In this document: positions 26,549-35,518 of the stretch, one piece after another
Numbering within the stretch: position 1 is the stretch's first letter
Layout of the letters: every line of letters starts with the position of its first letter
NCBI GenBank assembly: GCA_035411585.1
Contig: DAONTI010000017.1
Location: forward strand, 21,654-85,653
Source of the DNA: MWDV01 sp002070715
GTDB taxonomy: Bacteria > Verrucomicrobiota > Verrucomicrobiia > Limisphaerales > MWDV01
Direction: 5' to 3'
DNA: 64,000 nucleotides
Position numbers and translations under genes: made by a program
Notes under the pieces: generated by a model
The model's input: only the letters and a program-made list of their open reading frames with translations
The model's database searches: none
What the model was told of the DNA's origin: nothing

Positions 26549-28168
26549 TCAGTCCGGACGGACGTCCGCTTGGTTGCGGAAGTCGCCGACGTTATCGCCC
26601 GTGTGACGGGCTTCGGCGCTCAGATGATGAGCGGCGCGCCACGCATGGTAGCCGATGGTGTCCAACTGACGCAGGCCATTCAGCGCGCGCAACGCCTGTC
26701 CCGCCTCCATGGTGCCCTGCGCGCTTTCCTCCAACAAATTGGCGCGCCCTTTGCGCCGGTATTCGGCCAGGGTGAACGAAAGTTGTTGCAATTGCTCCCG
26801 GTCCAGCGAAGGCGAGTGACTTTGCAAGGCCGCTTGCACCACGGTCAACAGTTGTAGCACCAAGCGCTTGGACGCCTGCACCCGGGGTTCGCTGGTCAAC
26901 AACGCCGGCTCCAAATCATCCTTTGCCGCAACTGCCAACCGGTACAAATGATCCATCGCGTGGATGATCGCGATCCGGACATTGTGCTTGTCCGGGCGCG
27001 GCGCGGAAAAACTCACCGTGCCGAGGAAGCGCCGGGTTTCGCGCAACGCCGTCAGGACTGCGGTGAGGCGTTCCTCGTCCGGGCGGACGTGGTGCTGGAT
27101 GCCTTGGTCCACCGTGGCGAGGGTTTCGCCGAAAATCTCGAGCAACGTCCGGCGGACCGCTTCCACCGCCACTTCCGGTACTTCAATCAAGGAGGCGTCC
27201 AGGTGTCGGGTCAAAACCGGACCGCGTTCGGGAATGAGCCGTTCCACGAAGCCGCTGAAAAAATTGACGTTGGACAGGACAATCAAAGCGGCGAGCAGGG
27301 TGAACCCGGAATGAAACGCCGCGAGAACGACCGCCCCGAATTGCAGCCCCATTTTCTGGTCCAACCACTGCACGGCGTAAACAAACGCGGGAAGCAATAA
27401 AAACGCCAGCACCCCCGCCATGAGACTGAACAGGATGTGGGCCAGCGCCGTGCGCCGCACGGAGGTCGTGGCCCCAATGGCCACCAGGGCGGAAGTGGAG
27501 GTGGTGCCGATGCTCGCGCCGATGATCAGCGCCGCGCCTTGTTCCAGATCAATCATGCCGGAGTGGAACGCCGTCAGGGTCATCGCGATGATCGTGGCGG
27601 AGGACTGGGTGATCACGGTCAATACCATGCCCAAACCGACCAGCACCACCCGGCCCCAGATTGTTCCGTGAGGCAATTGCTCCGGCGAAAAAGAGGTCGA
27701 GAGATGTCCCAGGCTGCTTTGCAGAATGTCAATGCCGACGAACATGACGCCGAACCCCGCGACCGACAGCGCCACCGCCGCGTTGCGTCCCCGGGTAATC
27801 AGCCGGGCGAACGCGCCCAGCCCCACCAGGGGAAACGCCAGTTTGCCGATCCCGAATTTCAACCCCACCAGCGCCACCAACCAACCTGTGCTGGTGGTGC
27901 CCAGGCTCGCGCCCATGACGATCCCGACCGCCTGCGAAAAGGTCAGAATCCCGGCGCTGACAAAACCGATGGTCGCCAGTGTGGTCGCACTGGAAGACTG
28001 GGCCAGCACAGTGATGCCAGTGCCGGAAACAAATGCGGTGGCGGGCCGCCCGGTGAAGCGCACGAGAATGCGCCGCAACGCGTCGCCGGCCGCCGTTTTC
28101 AACCCGTCGGTCATGAGAAACACGCCGAGCAGAAACAAGCCGATGCCGCCGAGTAATTGTGAGATCAT
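26549..28168 (-). CDS. Na+/phosphate cotransporter family protein with PhoU-like domain
   Basis: The start at 28168 (MISQLLGGIGLFLLGVFLMTDGLK) gives 539 residues. The two inverted NptA-type repeats are visible by their QSSS signatures (TVLAQSSSATTLATIGFV and TVITQSSATIIAMTLTAF) and by the GASLGTTSTGWLVAL and GASIGTTSTSALVA segments. About eight to nine membrane segments fill residues 1-330. The last 200 residues are helical and PhoU-like, cytoplasmic. It probably moves inorganic phosphate with sodium across the inner membrane. It converges on cysK with an 82-nt gap; no pho regulator is nearby. Confidence 0.88.
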   Translation of the reverse strand: MISQLLGGIGLFLLGVFLMTDGLKTAAGDALRRILVRFTGRPATAFVSGTGITVLAQSSSATTLATIGFVSAGILTFSQAVGIVMGASLGTTSTGWLVALVGLKFGIGKLAFPLVGLGAFARLITRGRNAAVALSVAGFGVMFVGIDILQSSLGHLSTSFSPEQLPHGTIWGRVVLVGLGMVLTVITQSSATIIAMTLTAFHSGMIDLEQGAALIIGASIGTTSTSALVAIGATTSVRRTALAHILFSLMAGVLAFLLLPAFVYAVQWLDQKMGLQFGAVVLAAFHSGFTLLAALIVLSNVNFFSGFVERLIPERGPVLTRHLDASLIEVPEVAVEAVRRTLLEIFGETLATVDQGIQHHVRPDEERLTAVLTALRETRRFLGTVSFSAPRPDKHNVRIAIIHAMDHLYRLAVAAKDDLEPALLTSEPRVQASKRLVLQLLTVVQAALQSHSPSLDREQLQQLSFTLAEYRRKGRANLLEESAQGTMEAGQALRALNGLRQLDTIGYHAWRAAHHLSAEARHTGDNVGDFRNQADVRPD

Positions 28169-28673
28169 GTGCGCCTGCGGTAAAGGTCCGCCTCCATCCG
28201 AAAACCGAGACGGCAGAGGTGCCGGGAGGGATTCGTCGAATCCCCGCCATTCCACCCGCCGGGGCCACGCCCCAACCCGACCGACAACTCAGGCAAAAGG
28301 CCCGGTTCGGCGCCCGCGCGAGGATGACCCGCAATGTGTAACGGCGCACCCCGGGCCTTCCCAAGGTCAGGCCATCCATCAAGGATGACGCCGCGCTCGG
28401 GTTTCATTTGGGCATTCAAAATTGCCATGTTCGCCAAGCCATTTCTTTTGTTGCCCTCGAATTTCCAACAGTCTTTTCTCCGCGTCGAACAAATTTCCGT
28501 CGTTGCCTTGGTTCCGCGAGCGAAGACCCGTCCGCGAGAAAATCTTGAAATCCGGAACGCCCCAACGCTCATTGCTCTCGACGCAACCAAAGAGGGCTGA
28601 CCGGTTCGGGGAGAAGAAAGCCATTGAGAGCGCCGGCTAAAAACGGTAATCACTCCCTAACCAGACACCAATC
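28169..28673. other. gene-free stretch between the transporter and fumC
   Basis: About 500 nt lie between two divergent genes. Small frames exist on both strands (for example 28334-28600 plus) but show no domain, and most are antisense to one another. The region should hold the promoters of both genes. No motif was identified. Confidence 0.5.
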
Positions 28674-30080
28674 ATGACTTTGAAAAAAACAGAAATCCCG
28701 GTCCGCGTGGAATCCGACAGCATGGGCAAGATCGAAGTGGCGGCCAATGTGTATTGGGGCGCGCAAACCCAGCGCTCGCTCATCCATTTCGATATTGGTC
28801 GCGACCTCATGCCGCCCGAGTTGATCCGCGCCTTCGGCATTCTCAAGAAAGCGGCGGCGCTGGTGAACCAGGATTTGGGCAAGCTGCCCGCGGACAAGGC
28901 GAAGTTGATTGTGGCGGCGGCCGATGAGGTTATTGCCGGCAAGTTGAACGATCAATTTCCGTTGCGCATCTGGCAGACCGGCAGCGGCACACAAACCAAT
29001 ATGAACGTGAACGAGGTGATCGCCAATCGCGCCATTGAAATGGCCGGGGGCCAACTCGGTTCGAAGGATCCGATTCATCCCAACGATCACGTCAATCGTT
29101 CCCAATCCTCGAACGACACCTTCCCCACGGCCATGCACATCGCCGCGGCGGAACGCGTGCAACGCCATCTGATTCCCGCCATCCAACAGATTCACGATGC
29201 CATTGCCGCCAAGGCGCGGGAATTTGCGGGTGTGGTTAAAATTGGGCGCACGCATTTGCAGGACGCCACCCCGCTGACGGTGGAGCAGGAAATGTCCGGT
29301 TGGGCCAGTTTGTTGGCGCGCGACATCGAACGACTGAAACAATCCGCGGATGGACTTTACGACTTGGCCATCGGCGGTACGGCCGTGGGCACGGGGCTAA
29401 ACGCGCATCCGGAATTTGCCGCGCGTGCGGCGGAAAAAATCGCGGAACTGACCCAACTACCTTTCCGTTCGCACCCGAACAAATTCGCGGCTTTGTCGGC
29501 GCACGACGAGTTGGTGTACGCGCATGGCGCGATTCTCACCCTGGCGGGATCGTTGATGAAAATTGCCAACGACATTCGCTGGCTGGCTTCCGGGCCGCGC
29601 TGTGGTCTGGGTGAATTGCAGATTCCGGAAAACGAACCCGGCTCCTCCATCATGCCGGGCAAGGTGAATCCCACCCAATGCGAAGCAATGACGATGATTG
29701 CCGTGCAGATTCACGGCAACCACGCGGCGATCGCCTTTGGCGGCTCGCAGGGCAATTTTGAATTGAACGTCTTCAAACCGGTGATGATCCATAATTTCCT
29801 GCACTCGGTGACGCTCCTGTGCGATGCGAGTCATGGTTTCGTGGATTACATGATCAAGGGCATGACGCTGGATCGCGCGCGGATTGACGCTTACGTGCAC
29901 AACTCACTTATGCTGGTGACGGCGCTTACACCAGCCATTGGCTACGACAAGGCCGCAACCATCGCGCACGAAGCGCACGTGCAAAATCTCAATCTGCGTG
30001 AGGCTTGTCTGAAGCTCGGATATCTTTCGGGCGAAGAATTCGACCGCTTAGTCCGTCCCGAAGCCATGACGCATCCGTAA
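28674..30080 (+). CDS. fumC: fumarate hydratase, class II
   Basis: The 468-residue protein interconverts fumarate and L-malate in the TCA cycle as a cytoplasmic homotetramer. It begins VESDSMGKIEVAANVYWGAQTQRS. It has the substrate-binding TGSGTQTNMNVNEVIANRA and SSNDTFPTAMHIA, the catalytic TVGRTHLQDATPLT-like segment (KIGRTHLQDATPLT), and the superfamily signature GSSIMPGKVNP near 323-333. Length and all signatures fit class II fumarase rather than aspartase. It is the last housekeeping gene before the restriction island, whose first gene starts 287 nt downstream. Confidence 0.96.
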   Translation: MTLKKTEIPVRVESDSMGKIEVAANVYWGAQTQRSLIHFDIGRDLMPPELIRAFGILKKAAALVNQDLGKLPADKAKLIVAAADEVIAGKLNDQFPLRIWQTGSGTQTNMNVNEVIANRAIEMAGGQLGSKDPIHPNDHVNRSQSSNDTFPTAMHIAAAERVQRHLIPAIQQIHDAIAAKAREFAGVVKIGRTHLQDATPLTVEQEMSGWASLLARDIERLKQSADGLYDLAIGGTAVGTGLNAHPEFAARAAEKIAELTQLPFRSHPNKFAALSAHDELVYAHGAILTLAGSLMKIANDIRWLASGPRCGLGELQIPENEPGSSIMPGKVNPTQCEAMTMIAVQIHGNHAAIAFGGSQGNFELNVFKPVMIHNFLHSVTLLCDASHGFVDYMIKGMTLDRARIDAYVHNSLMLVTALTPAIGYDKAATIAHEAHVQNLNLREACLKLGYLSGEEFDRLVRPEAMTHP

Positions 30081-30366
30081 AATTCTGACTGCCGGTCAGC
30101 TTCGATTTCAAGCCGTGAAGGCCAGCCGCCCGCCGCGCGTGGGTGCGTTCGGTGTCCACCGGCGCGGCCGCAGACATTCTCCCGAAGCCCGATCCTCTCA
30201 CGTCATCGCACTACGAACGGAGCTTGTCGGGTGCGACCGGCTCGGGTAAAAATGGGGCCATGCTTCACGTGCCAGGCCAAACCGTTTTGAATCACTACGG
30301 GCACAGCCTCGCCGGCGCCCGCCACAACCCAACCACGTCTCCTGACCGGTAGAACCATCAATAACT

Positions 30367-33066
30367 ATGGGTCTGCATCCCGATTTCCCCCGTTCCCCTT
30401 ACGCGCCATTGATTCCGGAGCAGCGTTGGTTTCCCGCGGACGAGGCTTTGCGCAGCACGGCTTACGAAAAATTGCTGCCGCCGCTCGTGGCGAAGATCCG
30501 CCAGGAAGTGTTCGCCTGGCGCGCCGCCGGTTATCCGGGGGCGTCGTCCACCTCCGCGGCCCTGCTGCGGTGGTGGTTTGACATGGAGCATTTGATCGAA
30601 GCGGCCGACGGCGCGTTGTCGCCCTTCCGGTATTATTTCGCTCAGCGGGAGGCGGTGGAATCGGTGATCTGGCTCCACGAAGTCCGGCAAGCCCGCGACA
30701 AGTTTGACCTGTTGCGCTTCGACGCGTCAGGCGCGGTGTCCGCCGGGATGTTTGCCGAGGAATGGCCGCGTTACGTGCTGAAGATGGCCACCGGCTCCGG
30801 CAAGACCAAGGTGTTGTCGCTGCTGCTGGCGTGGAGCTTTTTTCACAAATTGTACGAACCGGATTCGACGTTGGCGCGGAACTTCCTCCTCATCGCGCCG
30901 AACATCATCGTGCTCGACCGGTTGCGCGCCGACTTTGACGGTCTGAAGATTTTCTTCAATGATCCGGTCCTGCCGGACAACGGCCATGAAGGCCGGAACT
31001 GGCGCGATGATTTTCAGGTCACGCTGCACATTCAAGACGACGTGCGGGTGATCCGCGAGACGGGCAACATCTTTTTGACGAACATTCACCGCGTGTTTCT
31101 CGGCGAGGTGCGCGAGCCGTCACTGGCCGATGATGATCTGCGGAACTATTTTCTCGCGCCGTTTGGTCCGAAGCCGGTCGGCAGGACGACCGACAGCAAA
31201 ACCGATCTCGGCGAGATTGTCCGCAACGTCCACGAGCTGGTGGTCTTCAACGACGAAGCCCACCATATTCATGATCCACGGATGGCCTGGTTCCGGTCCA
31301 TTCAGGACATTCATCACCAGATGTTGCAGCGGGATTGCCGGCTGGCGTTGCAAGTGGACGTGACCGCCACACCGCGGCACGACGACGGCGCCATCTTTGT
31401 GCAGACGATTTGCGATTATCCGCTGGTGGAGGCGATTCATCAAAACGTGGTGAAACACCCGGTCCTGCCGGACGCGCCCAGCCGGGCCAAACTCCAAGAA
31501 CACAAGAGCGCCATTTTCACCGAAAAATACGCCGATTATCTGGCGCTCGGCATCGAGGAGTGGCGCCAGAGCTACGCCGAACAGGAAAAGCTCGGCAAAA
31601 AAGCCGTCCTCTTCGTGATGACGGACGACACACGCAACTGCGACGAAGTCGGCGAGTATCTTCAAAAAATTTGCCCGGAACTCCAGGGCGCGGTGCTGGT
31701 GATCCACACCAAGAACAACGGCGAAATCTCCGAGGCCGCTTCCGGGAAGAAGGAGGAGGAACTGCGCGAGTTGCGCAAGGCGTCCAACTCAATTGACACC
31801 TGGCAAAGCCGCTACAAGGCCATCGTCTCGGTGCTCATGCTCAAGGAAGGCTGGGACGTGCGCAACGTGACCACCATTGTGGGGCTGCGTCCCTACGCGG
31901 CGGCCAGCAACATCCTGCCGGAACAGACCCTCGGACGCGGTTTGCGGCGCATGCACCGCGGCACCGATATCCGCGAGACGGTCTCCGTGATGGGCACGCC
32001 GGCGTTCATGGACTTCGTCGAATCCATTGAAACCGAGGGCGTGACGTTGGAACGCGCACCGATGGGCGGCGGCGTGCCGCGGCACGAGTCGCTCATCGTC
32101 GAAGTGGATCAGGAAAAGGACCTCGACGCGCTGGACATCACGCTGCCCAAACTGACCCGCCGCTACCAACGCGCTTACCAAGACCTCGACGCCCTCGACC
32201 CGGCCCGGCTGGGGAATCAGACGCTGACGCTCCAACCGTTCACGCCCGAAGAAACGCGCCAGATCGTTTTCAAGCGAATGCTGGATGATGAAATTGATCA
32301 CACTGTGGAACTCGACGGCGCCGGCGTGGCCGATTACCGGTCGGTGGTTGCTTTTTTTGCCCGCCAACTGCTGCGGGACTTGCGGCTGGTCGGCGGCTAC
32401 GACGTGCTCTACGGCAAAGTGAAGACCTTCATGCGCGAACATCTGTTCACGCCCGCGCCCGTGAATCTGGAAGATCCGGTCGTCCTCCGCAATTTGTCCG
32501 AACCGGAGGCGGGCAAAATTCTGTACGACGCGTTCAAGACCGCCATCAACGCGCTGACCATTCAAGAATCCGGCGCCTCCCGCATCGAAGACTGGATCCG
32601 GCTGCGCGATACGCGGCCCTTCCGCACGGAATACCGGCAATACCTGACGCCCGACAAATCTATCTTCAGCAAGGTCGTCGGCGAACCGCATTCCGGTGGC
32701 TTCGAGCTGCGGTTCGCGGCCTTTCTCGAAGCGGCGCCGGACGTGGTGTCATTCGCCAAGAACTACACCGCTGTCGGTTTCAAGCTCGATTACGTCAAAG
32801 CCAACGGCGACCTTGCCAACTACCTCCCGGATTTCATTGTGCGCACGGCGGATGGAACAATCTGGATTGTCGAAACCAAAGGCCGGGAAGAGCTTGACCT
32901 GCCGCAAAAGATGGCGCGGCTGAAACAGTGGTGTGAGGACGCGACGAAAGCGGAGGAAAACGGCCCGCGATATGATTTCGTGTTCGTGGATCAACTGGGC
33001 TTCGAGGAACACCAGCCAAAAACCTTCGCGGCGCTGGCGGCGAGTTTCACGGAGTATAAGCCATGA
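30367..33066 (+). CDS. type III-like restriction subunit (Res): SF2 helicase with PD-(D/E)xK nuclease, RM system 1
   Basis: The 899-residue protein carries Walker A MATGSGKT (140-147), the SF2 motif II NDEAHH (295-300), a DVTATPRHD motif III region and motif VI-like EQTLGRGLRRM. Near the C-terminus YLPDFIVRTADGTIWIVETKG gives the PD...xExK layout of the type III endonuclease domain. Such Res proteins translocate on DNA and cut when two unmethylated sites are met, in complex with Mod. The mod partner lies 2.4 kb downstream (35519), separated by a Fic remnant, a mod fragment and an OLD-like gene. The stop overlaps the next start by 4 nt (ATGA). Confidence 0.87.
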   Translation: MGLHPDFPRSPYAPLIPEQRWFPADEALRSTAYEKLLPPLVAKIRQEVFAWRAAGYPGASSTSAALLRWWFDMEHLIEAADGALSPFRYYFAQREAVESVIWLHEVRQARDKFDLLRFDASGAVSAGMFAEEWPRYVLKMATGSGKTKVLSLLLAWSFFHKLYEPDSTLARNFLLIAPNIIVLDRLRADFDGLKIFFNDPVLPDNGHEGRNWRDDFQVTLHIQDDVRVIRETGNIFLTNIHRVFLGEVREPSLADDDLRNYFLAPFGPKPVGRTTDSKTDLGEIVRNVHELVVFNDEAHHIHDPRMAWFRSIQDIHHQMLQRDCRLALQVDVTATPRHDDGAIFVQTICDYPLVEAIHQNVVKHPVLPDAPSRAKLQEHKSAIFTEKYADYLALGIEEWRQSYAEQEKLGKKAVLFVMTDDTRNCDEVGEYLQKICPELQGAVLVIHTKNNGEISEAASGKKEEELRELRKASNSIDTWQSRYKAIVSVLMLKEGWDVRNVTTIVGLRPYAAASNILPEQTLGRGLRRMHRGTDIRETVSVMGTPAFMDFVESIETEGVTLERAPMGGGVPRHESLIVEVDQEKDLDALDITLPKLTRRYQRAYQDLDALDPARLGNQTLTLQPFTPEETRQIVFKRMLDDEIDHTVELDGAGVADYRSVVAFFARQLLRDLRLVGGYDVLYGKVKTFMREHLFTPAPVNLEDPVVLRNLSEPEAGKILYDAFKTAINALTIQESGASRIEDWIRLRDTRPFRTEYRQYLTPDKSIFSKVVGEPHSGGFELRFAAFLEAAPDVVSFAKNYTAVGFKLDYVKANGDLANYLPDFIVRTADGTIWIVETKGREELDLPQKMARLKQWCEDATKAEENGPRYDFVFVDQLGFEEHQPKTFAALAASFTEYKP

Positions 33067-33431
33067 TGACGTTGAAACAATTCCATGGTGGATTGACCAG
33101 CGTACCGGCTTCCGTGACCTGGCATCTCGCCGATCTCGGCGAGGCGCGCGGGAAACAGGATTTGTTCCTGAAACAATCGCCTCAGAAATTGAAAGCGCTG
33201 CGCGAACACGCCATCATCGAAAGCGCCAAGGGCGAGAAAACCGCATTGGTGCTGGGGGCGATTGAGGCGAGTACCGCGCCCTTCACGGTAAATGACTTGG
33301 AGCGAACTTGTCCCCGTGTCAGCCGGGAAACAATCCAGTTGCTTCTCCACAACCTGCGAAGGGATGGCAAAGTCGAGTGTCTCGGACGCGGCCCCGGGGC
33401 GCGGTGGCAAAAGAAGGGGTATTACCCTTAA
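33063..33431 (+). pseudogene. Fic-family remnant: N- and C-terminal parts joined, catalytic Fic core deleted
   Basis: The 122-residue product has a start resembling the N-terminal domain of Fic proteins (LTSVPASVTWHLADLGEARG, then QSPQKLKALREHAIIESA). It passes directly into what looks like their C-terminal winged helix (KTALVLGAIEASTAPFTVND, CPRVSRETIQ, GRGPGARWQKKGYY). The intervening 200 or so residues with the HPFxxGNGR AMPylation motif are absent, so it cannot act as an AMP-transferase. The frame is intact across the junction near codon 58, so a small DNA-binding protein may still be made. It overlaps the res stop by 4 nt and is followed by an inverted repeat (TTACCCT ... AGGGTAA, 33422-33441). 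The Fic relation is from memory of the family. Confidence 0.7.
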
Positions 33432-33491
33432 AAGAGGGTAAGAGAGAGGGTAAAACCAGAAACCGAGTAATGAATTAGGCACTAACTTGCC

Positions 33492-33698
33492 ATGCTCCAA
33501 CCACCTGAAACCGATCGCTCCGACCTCCCCGACGCCGGGAAACGCGGTCTCATTGCGCGGATCTCACACGACAAACCGCTGCCGGACAAATACCGCCGTC
33601 GGCTCGTCGCGGACAAACGCAAGGTGAAACGGGTCGGGAGCGGCAACACCCACGCAGTCGGCAACCGCGGCCTCCCCTTTCAGGCGCCCGAACAAATT
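33492..33698 (+). pseudogene. decayed duplicate of the 5' end of the RM1 mod gene
   Basis: An open frame beginning at 33492 aligns with the first 70 residues of the Mod protein starting at 35519. The pattern DRSDLPDAGKRGLIARI ... KPLPDKYRRRLVADKRKV matches DRYELSDAEKRDLIALI ... KPLPDKYRFLLFADKREV, and GLPFQAPEQI matches VLPFQTLEHI. The nucleotide match is also close around 33574-33640. Similarity stops near 33698 and the frame runs on meaninglessly to 33788, into the OLD-like gene. It is a relic, not a gene: a partial duplication separated from the intact mod by one inserted gene. Confidence 0.8.
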
Positions 33699-33772
33699 AC
33701 CGCCCGCAGCCCCTGTCCGGGGTTGAATCCGTGGGGCTCGCAATTGCCCGGGAGGATAAATAGAATCCAGCC

Positions 33773-35512
33773 ATGTTCACGAAACTGACCATCACCAATT
33801 TCAAAAAGCTGGTGCGCGCCGAAGTGCCACTGGCTGAGGCGGTCGTTTTCATTGGGCCAAACAACTCGGGCAAGACGACGGCGTTGCAAGCGCTCACCCT
33901 TTGGGATCTTGGCCTGCGCAAGTGGGCGGACAAGCGCAAGGAAAGCCGCGCCAAAGAACGTACGGGCGTCACGATTAACCGCCGCGATCTGATTTCCATT
34001 CCGATTCCAAGCTCCCGTTTGCTCTGGCGCGACCTGCACGTGCGTGACGTGAAGCAAGTCGGTGGCAAGCCAAAGACCAACAACATAAAATTTAATATCA
34101 CGGTGGACGGCGTTTCTGAAGGCAAAGAATGGTCCTTCGGCCTGGAGTTTGACTATGCCAACGAGGAATCTTTCTATTGCCGCGCCTTAGCTTGGCCGGA
34201 AAACAAAGAAGCCCGTGACCGCCTCCTGGAATGGGCGCTCAATACGCGGGTCGCCTACCTGCCGCCGATGTCCGGTTTGGCTGCCGAGGAATTCCGCAAA
34301 GAGCCCGGTGAGATTGGGGTTCTGATTGGCGAAGGCCGCACGGCCGAGGTCCTCCGCAACCTCTGCCATCGCGTCCATTCCGCCCCAGATCAAAGTTCGT
34401 GGCAGGAGTTGACGGCCCACATTGAGCGACTGTTCCGCGTCAAACTGCTCGCTCCGCAATACATTCCTGAACGGAGCGAATTGCGCATGCAGTATGAGCA
34501 ACCCGACGGCTTGGTGCTGGATCTCTCCTCCGCCGGTCGCGGCTTTCAACAGACGCTGCTGCTCCTGGCATATCTCTACCAAAACCCCGGCAGTGCGTTG
34601 CTGCTGGACGAACCCGACGCTCACTTGGAAGTCATCCGCCAACGCAAAATCTACAATTTGCTCACCGACGTGGCCTCCGCCCAAGGCAGTCAAATCATCG
34701 CCGCCAGCCATTCGGAAGTCGTCCTCAATGAAGCCGCGGAGCGCGATGTCGTTGTCGCCTTCGTCGGCAAACCGCACCGGCTCGATAATCGCCAAAAAAG
34801 TCAGGCCGCCAAATCGCTCAAGAGCATTCCCTTTGATCTCTACTACCTCGCCGAGAACAACGGTTGGATGTTCTTTGTCGAAGGCTCAACCGATCTCGCG
34901 ATCCTCCGCTCGCTGGCGCGGAAACTTGATCACCCCGCCGCCGCAATCCTCGACGAACCCCCCGTCCATTACGTCAAAACCAACATTCCCGACCACGCCC
35001 GCGACGTATTTCATGGTCTGCGTGAAGCCAAGCCCAACCTGGTCGGTCTCGCCCTTTTTGACCGCCTGACGGCTGCTCCGGAATCCACCCCCGGCCTGCA
35101 AATGCTCTGTTGGTCGCGGCGCGAGATTGAAAATTATCTCGTGACCCCGCAGGTCCTCGACCGCTTCGCCCGCCGCGACCAGCCCGACGACCTCTTTGGT
35201 CGCGCCGAAGCCGGCCGGCGCGCCGATCTCATGCGCCAGTGTGTTGCCGAACTGGAAAACGCCCTCCGGGTGACCAACAAACCACCCCCGTGGTCGCCTG
35301 ATATCAAAGTCACCGACGATTTCCTGGATCCTCTGTTCAAGAACTTCTACGAGCGCATCGGCCTGAAACAGCTCTTGTTCAAACGGAACTACCATGAACT
35401 GGCCAAGCTGATTGAACCCTCCGAACTCGCCAGGGATATTCGCGCTGAAATCGAGGAGAAACTTGATGCGATCGTTGCTACCCGCCGCTCAGCGGTCCCC
35501 CCAGCCGAATGA
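33773..35512 (+). CDS. OLD/AAA-type ATPase with TOPRIM-like C-terminal region (defence-associated)
   Basis: The 579-residue protein has an SMC/ABC-like ATPase: Walker A GPNNSGKTT (about 29-37), a signature-like LSSAGRGFQQ, Walker B SALLLDEPDAHLE and H-loop AASHSEVV. The second half (FVEGSTDLAILRSLA, GLALFDRLTAAPES, then LCWSRREIENYLVTPQVL) resembles the TOPRIM-like or DUF4435 part of OLD-family nucleases. Only one acidic residue is obvious in the ALFDRL strand, so nuclease activity is doubtful. Length is close to GajA of Gabija, but no GajB-type helicase is adjacent. It sits inside RM1 between a mod fragment and the intact mod, 6 nt before the latter, suggesting later insertion into the operon. 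Confidence 0.75.
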   Translation: MFTKLTITNFKKLVRAEVPLAEAVVFIGPNNSGKTTALQALTLWDLGLRKWADKRKESRAKERTGVTINRRDLISIPIPSSRLLWRDLHVRDVKQVGGKPKTNNIKFNITVDGVSEGKEWSFGLEFDYANEESFYCRALAWPENKEARDRLLEWALNTRVAYLPPMSGLAAEEFRKEPGEIGVLIGEGRTAEVLRNLCHRVHSAPDQSSWQELTAHIERLFRVKLLAPQYIPERSELRMQYEQPDGLVLDLSSAGRGFQQTLLLLAYLYQNPGSALLLDEPDAHLEVIRQRKIYNLLTDVASAQGSQIIAASHSEVVLNEAAERDVVVAFVGKPHRLDNRQKSQAAKSLKSIPFDLYYLAENNGWMFFVEGSTDLAILRSLARKLDHPAAAILDEPPVHYVKTNIPDHARDVFHGLREAKPNLVGLALFDRLTAAPESTPGLQMLCWSRREIENYLVTPQVLDRFARRDQPDDLFGRAEAGRRADLMRQCVAELENALRVTNKPPPWSPDIKVTDDFLDPLFKNFYERIGLKQLLFKRNYHELAKLIEPSELARDIRAEIEEKLDAIVATRRSAVPPAE

Positions 35513-35518
35513 TGCCCC

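Noticed and set aside
30081..30130. Weak hairpin after fumC (CTGAC/GTCAG) as terminator
   Set aside because: Five-base stem without a T-run; not convincing.
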